From: DASYXZ01 sp035308965
GTDB taxonomy: Bacteria > Acidobacteriota > Terriglobia > UBA7540
Reading direction: 5' to 3'
Assembly: GCA_035308965.1 (NCBI GenBank)
Contig: DATGFN010000043.1
Coordinates: forward strand, 62,001 to 126,000
Length of the DNA: 64,000 bases
Part shown: piece after piece, positions 51,790 through 61,131 of the stretch
Numbering within the stretch: position 1 is the stretch's first letter
How the letters are laid out: each line of letters opens with the position of its first letter
Program-made: the position numbers and the translations under genes
Notes under the pieces: generated by a model
Seen by the model: only the letters and a program-made list of their open reading frames with translations
What the model was told of the DNA's origin: nothing
Databases searched by the model: none

Positions 51790-54700
51790 CTAAAACGAGA
51801 ACTTGACCGCCAATTGAATTCCGCGCGGCCCGCCTCCGCCCAGGAATGGATTGCCCACGCCCACGTCACCGGTGGCTGTGATGGGGAACGATCCAGCGCC
51901 CACTTCGCGGTTACCTTGCTGAATGAATCCGTTGATGCCCGGGTCAGCCAGGAATGCGGGCAGGAATGGGTTGGCAAAATTAGGATGGTTGAGGATATTA
52001 AAAATATCGGCGCGAATCTGCATATTAACCCGCTCTGTGATGGGAGTGTTCTTGAAAATGGCAAAGTCCCATTGCTTGAAGGTGGGCCCGTGCAGCGAAT
52101 CGCGTCCTTCATTGCCGAAGTGCCGGGTGCCGGGAACGCAATCCGAGGAAGACCCGGTAGCCACGGTTACGATGCAAGGAATTGCGAAGGTCCCCAGATC
52201 AACGTAGTGTAACGGGTCGCTGGTGTGATAGACGGTGGGTCCAATGGAGTCGGGACGGTCGAACCCCTCACCACTGCCGCTGAAATCGGACTCGAAGTTG
52301 TAATTGAACTGGAACGGTTGTCCGCTCTGCAACGTTGTCGTGCTGTTGAAGCCCCAGCCGTTTCTGAGCCGCTGCCAGTTCCCCGACATCTTGGGAAGTT
52401 CGTATCCAAGAATCCATGTAAAGCGCTGGGGCAAATTAAAGTTCGAGGGACCGTACTCAAGAGCGGGTCGAGTGCTGTCATTGGGTTGTGCCGCATTGGG
52501 TTCAAAGTCTTCGCCGTCGCTCGAATTGTCCATCGATCGCGACCACACATAATTCAGGATGGAGGTTACGCCATGCCAGCCAGTTACGCGGAGGCTGGTC
52601 TGCAAAGAGTGGTAGTTGGAATTGCCGCTCGAATTTTCCTGCATCAGATAAAACGTCCCATATGGATTGTTTCCATAAGGACGCGGCACGCTATAGTCCC
52701 CCGTGATGCATGGTGCGGGCGTGCAGGCGAGGTCGGAGGCGTTAATCGTGGCCGGGCTGGGCTGGTTGAGGTCGGTGAACCGCCACAGGCGGTGGCCCTG
52801 CGAGCCGACGTATCCAACCTGCAATACCACCTTGTCCGCGATTTGCTGTTGGATGTTCAGGTTGTAGTTATCCATGTACGGCGTTTTGATGTTGCGGTCA
52901 AAAGCAAAGCCATCGCATTCATAATTGCAGGCAGTCTCATCCCCGAACGCGGGGACGCCGGGCGCGATGCTGCCTGTAACACCGGCGGAAAAAATGGGCG
53001 ATGCGCCAGGCAGCGGGTTATACGCCGGTCCGGGATCGAAGAACGGAGGGTAGGGCAAATGCCCTAATACCATATCCTGGGAAAATGCGTCGAAGAACAC
53101 GCCAAATCCGGCACGAACCACGGTCCTGCTCTTGCCGGTGACGTCCCAGGCAATGCTGAGCCGCGGCGCAAAATTCTTGTGGTCTGGATTGTAAAGCGCG
53201 CTGAGGCCCGACTGCCCAACCTGGGTGTAGGTAAACGTACCCGCGACCGGGTCCAAACCAGTGACGTTACTGAGCAGGTTGTTCTTTTCGCCCACCACGC
53301 CGAAGTAATCCCAACGCAGGCCGTAGTTCAAGGTGAGCCGCTGGTTCAGGCGGAAACTATCCTGGGCGTAAAAGCCAACGCTATTTTCAAAAGTATTGCG
53401 ATTGGAGTCACCAGCATACTGGAATCCGCCATCGACGGTGCCTGCGAGAAAATCCGCCAGGTTATCGAAGCTCAACCGGCCGCGAAAGTACTTGGCGAAG
53501 TACTGATCCACGGTGGTGCGATGAAACTCAACCCCAAACTTAACCGCGTGCTGGTTGATCTTCCAGGAGAAACCGTCGATCACCTGGTTGTTGCTATCGA
53601 TCCGGTGGCGCGGCACGCTGCTGGTGGCGCCCAACTGTGCGACGCCACTCACCAGGATGATAGGCAGGCCCGAATTAGATAGGCCCGATGCCGAGCAGCC
53701 TGCGGTGGTGCTGGCGGCGCAAAGGCCGATGGAACTTGGTTGAAAGGCGCTGTCCTGGGGGAAAAAGCCCTCGGCAAACCGGTTCCAGCCATACCGAAGC
53801 TCATTCACTTTATTGGAGCCAAAAGTGTGCACGTAAGAAATTGAAACCAACTGCACCCGCGTCGGAGTGTAAGTGTTGAACCCCGGAAGCTGCCCGCCAC
53901 TGGCCGTCAACGCCAACGGGAAAGACTGGACGCTGTCCCCGAAGAAATACCGGCCAGTGAGCAGGTTTCTCTGGTTGAAATTATGATCGATCTTGCCGAT
54001 CACGCTGCTTAACCGGTTGAAGGAGGGAGAGATCACCGATGAATTGGGACACGGCGTGTTCACCCCCAGGTTCGGCGCAGGCCAGGGATGAAGGGCCAGC
54101 AATTTTGCGATCACCGGATTGCTCGCCTGGCTGGGGCTCAGTGAACCGTCGGAGGCTGTGCCCACGGGCACGCAGCCCAAAGTCACCACCCCCACCGTCT
54201 CACGCTGCCCTTCATAGTCGCCGTAGAAAAAAGTCTTGTCTTTGACAATGGGTCCGCCCAATGAGCCGCCATACTGGTTGTTGTGAAACGAAGCTTTGGG
54301 TTGGGAACCTGAATTAAAAAAGTTGCGGGCGTCGAGTGCGTCGTTGCGGAAATATTCGGCCGCCGTACCGTGCAGTTGGTTGCTGCCCGATTTGGTGACG
54401 ATGTTGACCACGGCGCCGGCGTTGCGGCCGTACTCCGGGGCGAAATTGGATAGCACTGCAAGCTCCGCCACCGCGTCGACGGGCAGGATGGTCGCCGGCG
54501 TTCCAAAAACTCCCGCCTCGTTGATGGCGGGATCATTTCGGTAACCATCGTTCATGTCAGTTCCATCCAGGAGAAAATTGACCGAGCGTCCGCGCGCCCC
54601 GTTCATGGAGAAAACTCCAAACGAGCCGGGCGAATCAGTGATCTGGTCCGGGGAGCCGCTCACCCCGGGATTGAGATAAATCAACTTGGTGTAATCACGA

Positions 54701-55197
54701 CCGTTCACCGGAAGGTTTTCCACTTGATTGGAAACGAGGGTGCCGCCCAAGGTGTTTTCAGTCGTCGTGACCAGCGGCACGTCTGCGTGAACTTCCACCG
54801 TCTGCTCGACCCTGGCGGGAGCCATATGCACGTCCACGCGGCGCTCTGCCCCTACGTCCACGGCCACGTCGGGTTGCGACACTGACCCGAACCTTTCCTT
54901 GGTCACCGTCACGGTGTAGGTCCCAATGGGAAGCTCGGGAACATTGAACTGACCCTCGTCGTCGGTCAGCGCCGTGCGCGTGAGACTTGTGGCCTGATTC
55001 TTTACGGTGACGGTGGCTCCTGGAATGGGCGCCATGCTTTGGTCGGTCACGGTCCCAAGAATCAGTCCGCGAAACGACTGCGCGCGCGCCATCCCCAACG
55101 TGCAGAGAAAAATTAGCGTTGCTTCAACCGCCAGCCTAAATCCTTTCAGCAATTGCGTCGCCGCCGGGCAGGAATCATCGATCTCTTTCAACCTCAT
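51790..55197 (-). CDS. TonB-dependent receptor, Oar-like, with carboxypeptidase-regulatory domain (1135 aa)
   Basis: Outer-membrane transporter. The signal peptide ends near ARAQ (about 40); a carboxypeptidase-regulatory-like Ig domain follows (GTVTDQSMAPIPGATVTVKN, DDEGQFNVPELPIGTYTV), then a plug domain (LPVNGRDYTKLIYLNPGVSG, NGARGRSVNFLLDGTDMND), then a large beta-barrel ending in an aromatic (AVKFSF). ATG at 55197 chosen for GGAGG five nt upstream; longer frames lack support. Typical acidobacterial receptor for oligosaccharide or peptide-like ligands. Divergent from an S9 peptidase, hinting at peptide uptake; this link is inferred. Confidence 0.93.
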   Translation of the reverse strand: MRLKEIDDSCPAATQLLKGFRLAVEATLIFLCTLGMARAQSFRGLILGTVTDQSMAPIPGATVTVKNQATSLTRTALTDDEGQFNVPELPIGTYTVTVTKERFGSVSQPDVAVDVGAERRVDVHMAPARVEQTVEVHADVPLVTTTENTLGGTLVSNQVENLPVNGRDYTKLIYLNPGVSGSPDQITDSPGSFGVFSMNGARGRSVNFLLDGTDMNDGYRNDPAINEAGVFGTPATILPVDAVAELAVLSNFAPEYGRNAGAVVNIVTKSGSNQLHGTAAEYFRNDALDARNFFNSGSQPKASFHNNQYGGSLGGPIVKDKTFFYGDYEGQRETVGVVTLGCVPVGTASDGSLSPSQASNPVIAKLLALHPWPAPNLGVNTPCPNSSVISPSFNRLSSVIGKIDHNFNQRNLLTGRYFFGDSVQSFPLALTASGGQLPGFNTYTPTRVQLVSISYVHTFGSNKVNELRYGWNRFAEGFFPQDSAFQPSSIGLCAASTTAGCSASGLSNSGLPIILVSGVAQLGATSSVPRHRIDSNNQVIDGFSWKINQHAVKFGVEFHRTTVDQYFAKYFRGRLSFDNLADFLAGTVDGGFQYAGDSNRNTFENSVGFYAQDSFRLNQRLTLNYGLRWDYFGVVGEKNNLLSNVTGLDPVAGTFTYTQVGQSGLSALYNPDHKNFAPRLSIAWDVTGKSRTVVRAGFGVFFDAFSQDMVLGHLPYPPFFDPGPAYNPLPGASPIFSAGVTGSIAPGVPAFGDETACNYECDGFAFDRNIKTPYMDNYNLNIQQQIADKVVLQVGYVGSQGHRLWRFTDLNQPSPATINASDLACTPAPCITGDYSVPRPYGNNPYGTFYLMQENSSGNSNYHSLQTSLRVTGWHGVTSILNYVWSRSMDNSSDGEDFEPNAAQPNDSTRPALEYGPSNFNLPQRFTWILGYELPKMSGNWQRLRNGWGFNSTTTLQSGQPFQFNYNFESDFSGSGEGFDRPDSIGPTVYHTSDPLHYVDLGTFAIPCIVTVATGSSSDCVPGTRHFGNEGRDSLHGPTFKQWDFAIFKNTPITERVNMQIRADIFNILNHPNFANPFLPAFLADPGINGFIQQGNREVGAGSFPITATGDVGVGNPFLGGGGPRGIQLAVKFSF

Positions 55198-55506
55198 TGA
55201 ATCCTCCATGGCCAGGAAAATGTTGAGCCTTCTCAGATAAATTCCTAATAAGTTCTTCGAGACAAGCAAGATAACGAAAAATTGCAAGCGTCAAGCATTT
55301 GCAAGTGAAGGATGGTATTCGACGCTCGCATGGGATGTCAAGAAAAGCTGGGGGCTGCGCACCTTCTTAGGCCGGATTTTTCGCGTGGATCATTTGTCAT
55401 TCTTCGGTTGACCCGCCGCGGGCCCTTGCGTACGATGTGCTGCCGGAATTGGAATCCGAATCCAAACTTCTTTACCCGGGATATTTCTGATAAGGAGCAA
55501 TTCGTT
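55198..55506. other. divergent regulatory region (TonB receptor / S9 peptidase)
   Basis: 309 bp. Contains a direct repeat of TTGCAAG (about 55282 and 55299) separated by CGTCAAGCA, which could be a regulator site. No gene supported. Confidence 0.4.
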
Positions 55507-57630
55507 ATGTTCTCGTTAAGACTCACAAAGAACTTGTTTGCGACTGCCCTGCCCGTGATTTTGATGGTTGCCGCCCATGCAGGCGCGCAACAGAAGCCCT
55601 TCACGCTCGAGCAGGTCTTGAGCGCGCCATTCCCCGATGGTCTTACGGCTGCGCCCACGGGGGACAAGGTCGCATGGGTATTTAATGCCGGGGGCGCGCG
55701 CAACGTGTGGGTGGCGGAGTCTTCCGCTGACGCGAAAGGATACCAAGCGCGGGCGGTCACAACTTATGCGGATGACGATGGTCAGGATATTGCGGAATTG
55801 TCATGGCTGCCCGACGCGAGCGCCATCGTCTATGGCCGGGGCGGCGATTTTGAAAATGGAGGCGACTATCCCAACCCGGCCAGCAACGCCGCCGGAGTCG
55901 ATCAGGGCATTTGGATTGTGGCGCTCAGCGGCGGTGCGCCCCGGCGATTGGCCGAGGGTCATTCAGCGGCTGTTTCTCCCAAGGGCGATAGCGTAGCCTA
56001 CATTTATAAAGATCAAGTCTGGCTGGTGAGAATATCAGGAGGTGAAAAAGCGGCGCAACTGGTCCATTCCAAGGGAAAGATAGATTCATTGCGTTGGTCG
56101 CCGGACGGGTCCGATCTCGCCTTCGCCAGCTCGCGCAGCGATCACGGGTTCATCGGCGTTTACAACGTTCAAAGCAAGTCTTTGCGTTATCTTGACCCTA
56201 GCGTCGACCGGGATATCGAGCCCGCCTGGTCTCCCGATGGCAAGCAAGTGGCGTTCATTCGATTGCCCGCCAATCGGGAAGCATTCATGTTTGGTCCCAA
56301 ACGAACCGCCCAGCCCTGGTCGATTCGAATTGCCGATGTGGCGGCGGGCGGAGGGCGCGAAGTTTGGAAAGCCGATGGAGGGCGCGGCAGCGCATTTCGC
56401 GAAGTTCCAGCCGACAACCAATTGCTTTGGGGCGCCGGCGGCCACCTGGTTTTTCCCTGGGAACGCGACGGCTGGACTCACCTGTATTCAGTTTCCACCG
56501 AGGGCGGCCGCGCGGAGCTGTTGACTCCGGGAGAATTTGAAGTGGAGCACACTTCTCTCAGCCCCGATCGGAGTCAGGTTCTGTTTGCTTCCAATCAAAA
56601 TGACATTGACCGCCGTCACATCTGGAAAGTAAGCGTGGCGGGCGGACGGCCGACCGCCGTCACCAGCGGGACCGGCATTGAGTGGGCGCCGGTCATGACC
56701 AGCGACGGCAAAGCCATCGCCCTCCTGCGATCGGACGCGCGCCGGCCGGCGCGTCCGGGCATCGTTGTCGGCTCAAGCGAATTATCCGACCTCGCGCCCC
56801 AGACCATCCCCGCCGATTTCCCTTCCGCGTCGCTGGTGGAGCCGCAACAGGTGATCATCTCCGCCGCCGACGGAATGCGCATTCACGGCCAGCTTTTTCT
56901 TCCTCCGGGCGCCAAAGCGGGAGAGCGACATCCGGCGTTGATTTTCTTTCATGGAGGATCACGCCGGGAAATGCTGCTCGGATGGCATTACATGCAGTAT
57001 TACCACAACGCGTATGGCATGAATCAGTATTTAGCGAGTCATGGATACGTCGTGCTGGCGGTCAATTACCGCAGCGGCATCGGGTACGGTATGGAATTCC
57101 GCGAGGCTCTCAATTACGGCGCCACCGGGGCCAGCGAATTTAATGACGTGATGGGGGCAGGCCTTTACCTGCGCGGTCGGCCCGACGTGGACCCGGCGCG
57201 CATCGGTCTTTGGGGAGGCTCCTATGGAGGTTATTTGACAGCGCTCGGCCTCGCCCGCGCTTCAGGCTTGTTTGCCGCCGGGGTGGACATGCACGGCGTC
57301 CACGATTGGAATCTGGAGATCCACCATTTTGTGGCCGCCTACGATCCTGCCGCCGACCTGAACGTTTCGCGGCTGGCCTTTGAGTCCAGTCCGCTGGCCG
57401 CCATCAAATCCTGGCGTTCGCCCGTTCTTTTGATTCAGGGCGATGATGATCGCAACGTGCCCTTCAGCGAGACCATCCACCTGGCGGAAGCGCTACGCAA
57501 GCAAGGTGTGTATTTCGAGCAACTCGTCTTCCCCGACGAGATCCACGATTTCCTGATGCACAAGACCTGGCTCGCCGCCTACCACGCCGCGGCCAATTTC
57601 CTCGACCGGAAACTCGGTCCGGGGAATTGA
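55507..57630 (+). CDS. exported S9-family prolyl oligopeptidase / dipeptidyl peptidase (707 aa)
   Basis: Serine peptidase. Signal peptide (1-28, ending AGAQ), beta-propeller made of WD40-like blocks (SPDGSDLAFASSRSDHG, SPDGKQVAFIR, SPDRSQVLFASNQ), then the C-terminal alpha/beta hydrolase domain. Catalytic triad: Ser about 572 in GGSYGGYLTALG, Asp about 646 in GDDDRNVPFSET, His about 680 in DEIHDFLMHKTW. Start at ATG 55507 with AAGGAG nine nt upstream. Likely cleaves proline-containing peptides in the periplasm. Divergent from the TonB receptor. Confidence 0.93.
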   Translation: MFSLRLTKNLFATALPVILMVAAHAGAQQKPFTLEQVLSAPFPDGLTAAPTGDKVAWVFNAGGARNVWVAESSADAKGYQARAVTTYADDDGQDIAELSWLPDASAIVYGRGGDFENGGDYPNPASNAAGVDQGIWIVALSGGAPRRLAEGHSAAVSPKGDSVAYIYKDQVWLVRISGGEKAAQLVHSKGKIDSLRWSPDGSDLAFASSRSDHGFIGVYNVQSKSLRYLDPSVDRDIEPAWSPDGKQVAFIRLPANREAFMFGPKRTAQPWSIRIADVAAGGGREVWKADGGRGSAFREVPADNQLLWGAGGHLVFPWERDGWTHLYSVSTEGGRAELLTPGEFEVEHTSLSPDRSQVLFASNQNDIDRRHIWKVSVAGGRPTAVTSGTGIEWAPVMTSDGKAIALLRSDARRPARPGIVVGSSELSDLAPQTIPADFPSASLVEPQQVIISAADGMRIHGQLFLPPGAKAGERHPALIFFHGGSRREMLLGWHYMQYYHNAYGMNQYLASHGYVVLAVNYRSGIGYGMEFREALNYGATGASEFNDVMGAGLYLRGRPDVDPARIGLWGGSYGGYLTALGLARASGLFAAGVDMHGVHDWNLEIHHFVAAYDPAADLNVSRLAFESSPLAAIKSWRSPVLLIQGDDDRNVPFSETIHLAEALRKQGVYFEQLVFPDEIHDFLMHKTWLAAYHAAANFLDRKLGPGN

Positions 57631-57747
57631 GGAATTGGGTGATCGAAGGCTTGCGTTTTCCTAGCTGATTCGGGGGGACCGAAGTAGTCAATCGCAATTG
57701 TGGTAGAGTGTATTACATGTATTTCAAGTGGGAGGATTTTGATTGCC

Positions 57748-57960
57748 ATGTTGACTCTTCGGCTCCATCCCCGAATGGAAAAGCGGCTTAACAGGCTTTC
57801 TAAACGAACCGGCAGGCCCAAGTCTTATTATGCCAAAAAGGCGATTGAGGAATTCCTGGACGAGCAGGAGGACTACCTGATCGCCATCGCCCGGCTGGAA
57901 GAAGACTTGCCCTCGATCCCGTTGGCTGAGGTGGTCAAACAACTTGGCATGGAAGGTTAA
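57748..57960 (+). CDS. ribbon-helix-helix antitoxin, RelB-like (70 aa)
   Basis: RHH DNA-binding protein: LTLRLHPRMEKRLNRLSKRTGRPKS with the RHH strand and helices, then AIARLEEDLPSIPLAEV, typical of RelB/StbD-like antitoxins. Start at ATG 57748, though GGGAGG is 12 nt upstream and a TTG at 57739 or GTG at 57700 are alternatives. It overlaps the adjacent RelE-like frame, which is broken. Confidence 0.8.
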   Translation: MLTLRLHPRMEKRLNRLSKRTGRPKSYYAKKAIEEFLDEQEDYLIAIARLEEDLPSIPLAEVVKQLGMEG

Positions 57961-58210
57961 CTTCGAGCCGCGAGCCCTGGGTGAACTCAAGAAGTTGGAC
58001 CGCGCCGCGCAGAAACGCATAATTGGTTTTCTTCAAGGGCGGGTCTGCGGCGAAGGCAATCCCCACAAAAACTGAAAACCTTTGTCAGGCGATAAAGCTG
58101 GTCTGTGGCGATATCGGATCGGATCATTTCGAGCCGTCTGCCGGATTGAAGATGACGGCGAAACTGTTTTAGTTTTGCGTGTGGCCCATCGCAAGGAGGT
58201 CAACCGCTGA
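57944..58210 (+). pseudogene. RelE/ParE-type toxin interrupted by an in-frame TGA
   Basis: From a TTG at 57944 the frame reads LAWKVNFEPRALGELKKLDR and so on to GEGNPHKN, then TGA at 58073-58075, then continues in the same frame as KPLSGDKAGLWRYRIG and FRAVCRIEDDGETVLVLRVAHRKEV to a stop at 58208. The part after TGA is the conserved RelE core with its catalytic Arg region and typical C-terminal RVAHRKEVNR. So the gene is recognisable in full, broken only by one stop codon. Sequencing error, readthrough or true inactivation are all possible; the antitoxin upstream is intact. Confidence 0.8.
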
Positions 58211-58439
58211 GGGTCAGTCCTCTTCCACAAGTAGTTTCGCTGGGGCGGACTTTCTTGACGGCAAGCAGGAGGCCGGGCATTGGCGATCGTTCCGTGGCGC
58301 ACGGCTCTGCCTTGGGAAGTCTAAGGCTGAGGCAATACCGTGATTCGTCGGCATAAGACCTTTATTTTCATGGACCTGCAATCGGCCAACATTCGGGTAT
58401 TGCAGGCATCTAATAATATGTAAGGAAAAGGAGGGTTTT

Positions 58440-58700
58440 ATGAAACCCAAATATACTTTGATTCTGGCTTTTTTCCTTGCGCTATTTGTTGGTGCTCTGG
58501 CGCCCATATCGGCCAGCGCCCGTGAACGTCATCGAGTCCACGTTTACTTCTCCTATGGCACACCCAGCTACTACTATCAGCCCGCGCCAGTGTACTACTA
58601 CCAGCCGGAGCCTAATGCTTACTATTACCGGTACCATCGTGAGCATTGGCGGCGCTATCATAGGGATAGAGGCTGGCACCGAGGCTGGGATCGGGACTAA
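58440..58700 (+). CDS. small secreted Tyr/His/Arg-rich protein (86 aa)
   Basis: A clean signal peptide (about 1-27, ending ASA) and a mature part made of tyrosine runs (PSYYYQPAPVYYYQPEPNAY) and His/Arg/Trp-rich tail (HREHWRRYHRDRGWHRGWDRD). AGGAGG lies 7 nt before the ATG. A strong terminator at 58742 ends the unit. Function unknown; such short low-complexity secreted proteins are common in soil bacteria. Confidence 0.75.
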   Translation: MKPKYTLILAFFLALFVGALAPISASARERHRVHVYFSYGTPSYYYQPAPVYYYQPEPNAYYYRYHREHWRRYHRDRGWHRGWDRD

Positions 58701-58741
58701 GCTCGGGTAGTCAATGTGCCAAGTGAGCAATAGTTGGACTT

Positions 58742-58774
58742 GCGGACCCGTCATGTGGCGGGTCCGCTTCTTTT
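58742..58774 (+). terminator. rho-independent terminator
   Basis: GCGGACCCG-TCATGTGG-CGGGTCCGC, nine-bp perfect stem followed by TTCTTTT, 41 bp after the secreted Tyr/His-rich gene. Confidence 0.85.
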
Positions 58775-58780
58775 AGGGCC

Positions 58781-59041
58781 ATGAAGACGTTCTCCAGTCC
58801 AAGTGATCTTCGCGCATTCGTGCTGAATCTGGCGGACGAGTTAGCACGCGCCGGAAAGCCGGAAGCCTCAGAACGCCTGCGCGCCGCCGCCACATATCCC
58901 GCCACTACAAGTTCAGAATGGCTCGGCGAACTCGGCCTGGCTGTCCGTGAAGTGCAGCAAAAACATCAGCCCTCCGCGGCGACTCAGGATGCGCTGGAAA
59001 GCATAATGTCCGCCGTCCACGTTGCCTGGCCAAAGCTTTAG
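58781..59041 (+). CDS. protein of unknown function (86 aa)
   Basis: Small all-helical protein with SSPSDLRAFVLNLADELARA, ASERLRAAATYPATTSSEWL and a C-terminal ALESIMSAVHVAW helix. It starts right after the terminator of the previous gene, with a weak AGGG five nt upstream overlapping the T-rich tail. No family recognised; coding potential supported by amphipathic pattern only. Confidence 0.55.
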   Translation: MKTFSSPSDLRAFVLNLADELARAGKPEASERLRAAATYPATTSSEWLGELGLAVREVQQKHQPSAATQDALESIMSAVHVAWPKL

Positions 59042-59121
59042 CCGCCCCAGCCTTCCCCCAGCATTCTGTCTATGGTTGGCCTTTGCTAACCGCCCTGAGC
59101 GTTAATCCAACCTTATGTCTA

Positions 59122-59190
59122 TCGTCTATCCCCTTCTTGCCTTCTGCCTTCTGCCTTCTGCCTTCTGCTTTCTGCCTACTGCCTTCTCCC
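59122..59190. repeat. pyrimidine-rich word array (CCTTCTG type)
   Basis: Six or seven copies of GCCTTCTG-like words (CTTGCCTTCTGCCTTCTGCC onward). Seven-base period, imperfect. Lies upstream of the REC-PilZ gene. Confidence 0.7.
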
Positions 59191-59243
59191 GCCCTCATGC
59201 TACAAGCCCGGCCCGCCGATGCAATCACCATCAGGAGGGTGAA

Positions 59244-59945
59244 ATGCCAATTGACCTTAAGATATTGGCCGTCGATGACGAAATGGCGGCGCTCGAATTG
59301 TTCAAGAGTATTGTGGGCCCACTGGGCTACAACGTGGTGGGCCTCACCGACAGCCGCGAAGCAGCGCAGCGCGTTATGCAGGAAAAGTTTGACCTGGTCG
59401 CACTCGACGTGCACATGCCCAACTTGAATGGGTTTGAATTAACCAAACGCATCCGCCAATCTTCCGCCAACCCAAGGGTGCCCATTCTCATGTTTACATC
59501 CTGCGACGACATCGCCACCATGCGCGAGGGGTTTGCCTCAGGCGTTACTTTTTATATCGCCAAGCCTTTCAGCGTTGTCAAGTTGCGTGGGCTGTTTAGC
59601 GCCGCGCGCGGCATAATGATTCAGGAGCGCCGGCGATACATCCGCCTCCCTTTGGGAGTGGATGTCAAATGCACTCTGGGGGGGCGGCGCTTTAAGGCGC
59701 GCAGCCTCGATCTTGCTCAAGGTGGCATCCTGCTGGAGGGATCCGGCGGCATCGCCGATGGCGAGATCGTTGAAATCGAGTTTTCCGTTCCCGGAGAAAC
59801 CCAGCCCCTGAAAATCATGGCCAAAGTTGCCGGCAAATCGGGCTCCCAGGGCACGGCTTTGGAATTTATCGAGCCCGAGGCCTCCGATCGGGCCGCACTT
59901 GAACGCTTTGTGATAGCGCAAACGGAGGACAAAAAGGCGGCCTGA
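59244..59945 (+). CDS. response regulator with PilZ domain (233 aa)
   Basis: Receiver domain at about 5-122 with phospho-acceptor D55 (LVALDVHMPN), acidic pair DD at 11-12 and K105 in YIAKPF. A PilZ domain follows at about 126-230, with RRYIR (R128-x3-R132) and the DLAQGG motif (D154-G159), the c-di-GMP-binding signature in slightly divergent form. So phosphorylation and c-di-GMP could be integrated in one cytoplasmic protein. No sensor kinase is adjacent. ATG at 59244 chosen for AGGAGGG; the longer frame begins in the word array. Confidence 0.92.
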   Translation: MPIDLKILAVDDEMAALELFKSIVGPLGYNVVGLTDSREAAQRVMQEKFDLVALDVHMPNLNGFELTKRIRQSSANPRVPILMFTSCDDIATMREGFASGVTFYIAKPFSVVKLRGLFSAARGIMIQERRRYIRLPLGVDVKCTLGGRRFKARSLDLAQGGILLEGSGGIADGEIVEIEFSVPGETQPLKIMAKVAGKSGSQGTALEFIEPEASDRAALERFVIAQTEDKKAA

Positions 59946-60162
59946 TTGAGGGTTGGGTACGTGATTTAGAGTTGCCTCGCAAATGATCGCCTTCCCCCGC
60001 TGACAACATACGACCTGCCGCCACCTTTTTAAATTTAGTATCTACACTCTACTGTATACCGTCTCAGGTCTTTACCTGATTGCAATTCCGCGCATACACC
60101 CGTATTTCTAAGGATTGGGTTGGCACCAGATGTTGAAACTTCCTGACCAATTGGAGGCTTAA

Positions 60163-60729
60163 ATGAGCAGATTTGGTTTGATTCTTGCAGTTTTATTGGC
60201 GCTGTCAATCCCGGCATTCGCACAAGGCGAGAAAAACAGGGGCGGAGAGCAAAGAGGTGGCGGGCAAGCTAGACCATACATACCCAAGCGCGGTCCGGCA
60301 CCCGTGCGCAACGCGCCCCACGCCGCGCCGCAAGCTGCCCCGCAGGCCGCTCCCCAGCAGAGGCGCAATTTCCAGGACGTGCCCCAGCATCCTAACGCAC
60401 CGCACGTCCACACCAATGGCCAATGGATTGGCCATGACACAGGCCGAGGGGATCAGAACTATCACATGGACCATCCCTGGGAGCATGGCCGCTTCACCGG
60501 AGGCATTGGCCGCAGCCACGTCTGGCGGCTGGGGGGCGGAGGACGGGACCGCTTCTCATTTAACGGATTCTTTTTCAGTGTCGCGCCTGCGGACTACGAT
60601 TACTGTAATGACTGGCTATGGGACCAGGACGAAATCGTGATCTATGACGATCCTGACCACATCGGTTGGTACCTGGCATATAACGTCCGGCTGGGGACAT
60701 ATGTTCACGTCGAGTTCCTCGGAAGATAG
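60163..60729 (+). CDS. secreted Gly/Arg/His-rich protein (188 aa)
   Basis: Signal peptide (about 1-21, ending AFAQ), then a Gly/Arg/Gln/Pro-rich stretch with an AAPQ tandem (APQAAPQAAP), then a folded-looking C-terminal half (SHVWRLGGGGRDRFSFNGFF, VAPADYDYCNDWLWDQDEIV, YDDPDHIGWYLAYNVRLG). The C-terminal YDCNDWLWDQDEI-like block recurs in small secreted proteins of this phylum. TTGGAGG lies before the ATG. Function unknown. Confidence 0.75.
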   Translation: MSRFGLILAVLLALSIPAFAQGEKNRGGEQRGGGQARPYIPKRGPAPVRNAPHAAPQAAPQAAPQQRRNFQDVPQHPNAPHVHTNGQWIGHDTGRGDQNYHMDHPWEHGRFTGGIGRSHVWRLGGGGRDRFSFNGFFFSVAPADYDYCNDWLWDQDEIVIYDDPDHIGWYLAYNVRLGTYVHVEFLGR

Positions 60730-61131
60730 CTGCAAGCAAAGTGGCCACCCACTTGGGCCGAGGTCCGCGGTTTATTCGTGAGAAAAACCGCGGACTCGCT
60801 CAGGCGGAATCCCTCCCGCTAAGTTTGCCAACTGGATGAGAAGTAGATTGTGCCCACCCCCAGTCTGCTATCTGCGGTCTACTGTCTGCTTATTCCCGTC
60901 CCCAGCCCCGAGTCCCGGTTTCTTTTCCCCTCGTCAACTGGCTACTTCTTCCAAGTCCAAGGATGCGCGCTGGAATTATTTACGAGCCCCCGGCATAAAA
61001 TTCCAGTGCGGCGTTTTCATGGCCGAGAGCAATCCTTGTGATTCCAATAATTTAACCCATCGTGGAAGTTGGCACTTCAAATGCGATGGGAAAGGCCGTT
61101 ACTTATTATTCTTCGGCTTGGGAGAGAAAAC
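60730..61131. other. 402-bp intergenic region
   Basis: Contains a long hairpin (60763-60795) and a word array near 60860-60900 (GTCTGCTATCTGCGGTCTAC type). No gene supported. Confidence 0.5.
60763..60795. other. long hairpin after a secreted-protein gene
   Basis: GTCCGCGGTTT / AAACCGCGGAC, near-perfect stem of about 11 bp, no U-tract. May stabilise the mRNA end or act as a weak terminator; it shares the CCGCGGACTCGC word with the REP-like element at 62620. Confidence 0.5.

Noticed and set aside
59122..59190. CCTTCTG repeats as a phase-variable tract or CRISPR-like array
   Set aside because: The unit is imperfect and lies outside the chosen coding start; there are no spacers. Best placed in the word-array family.
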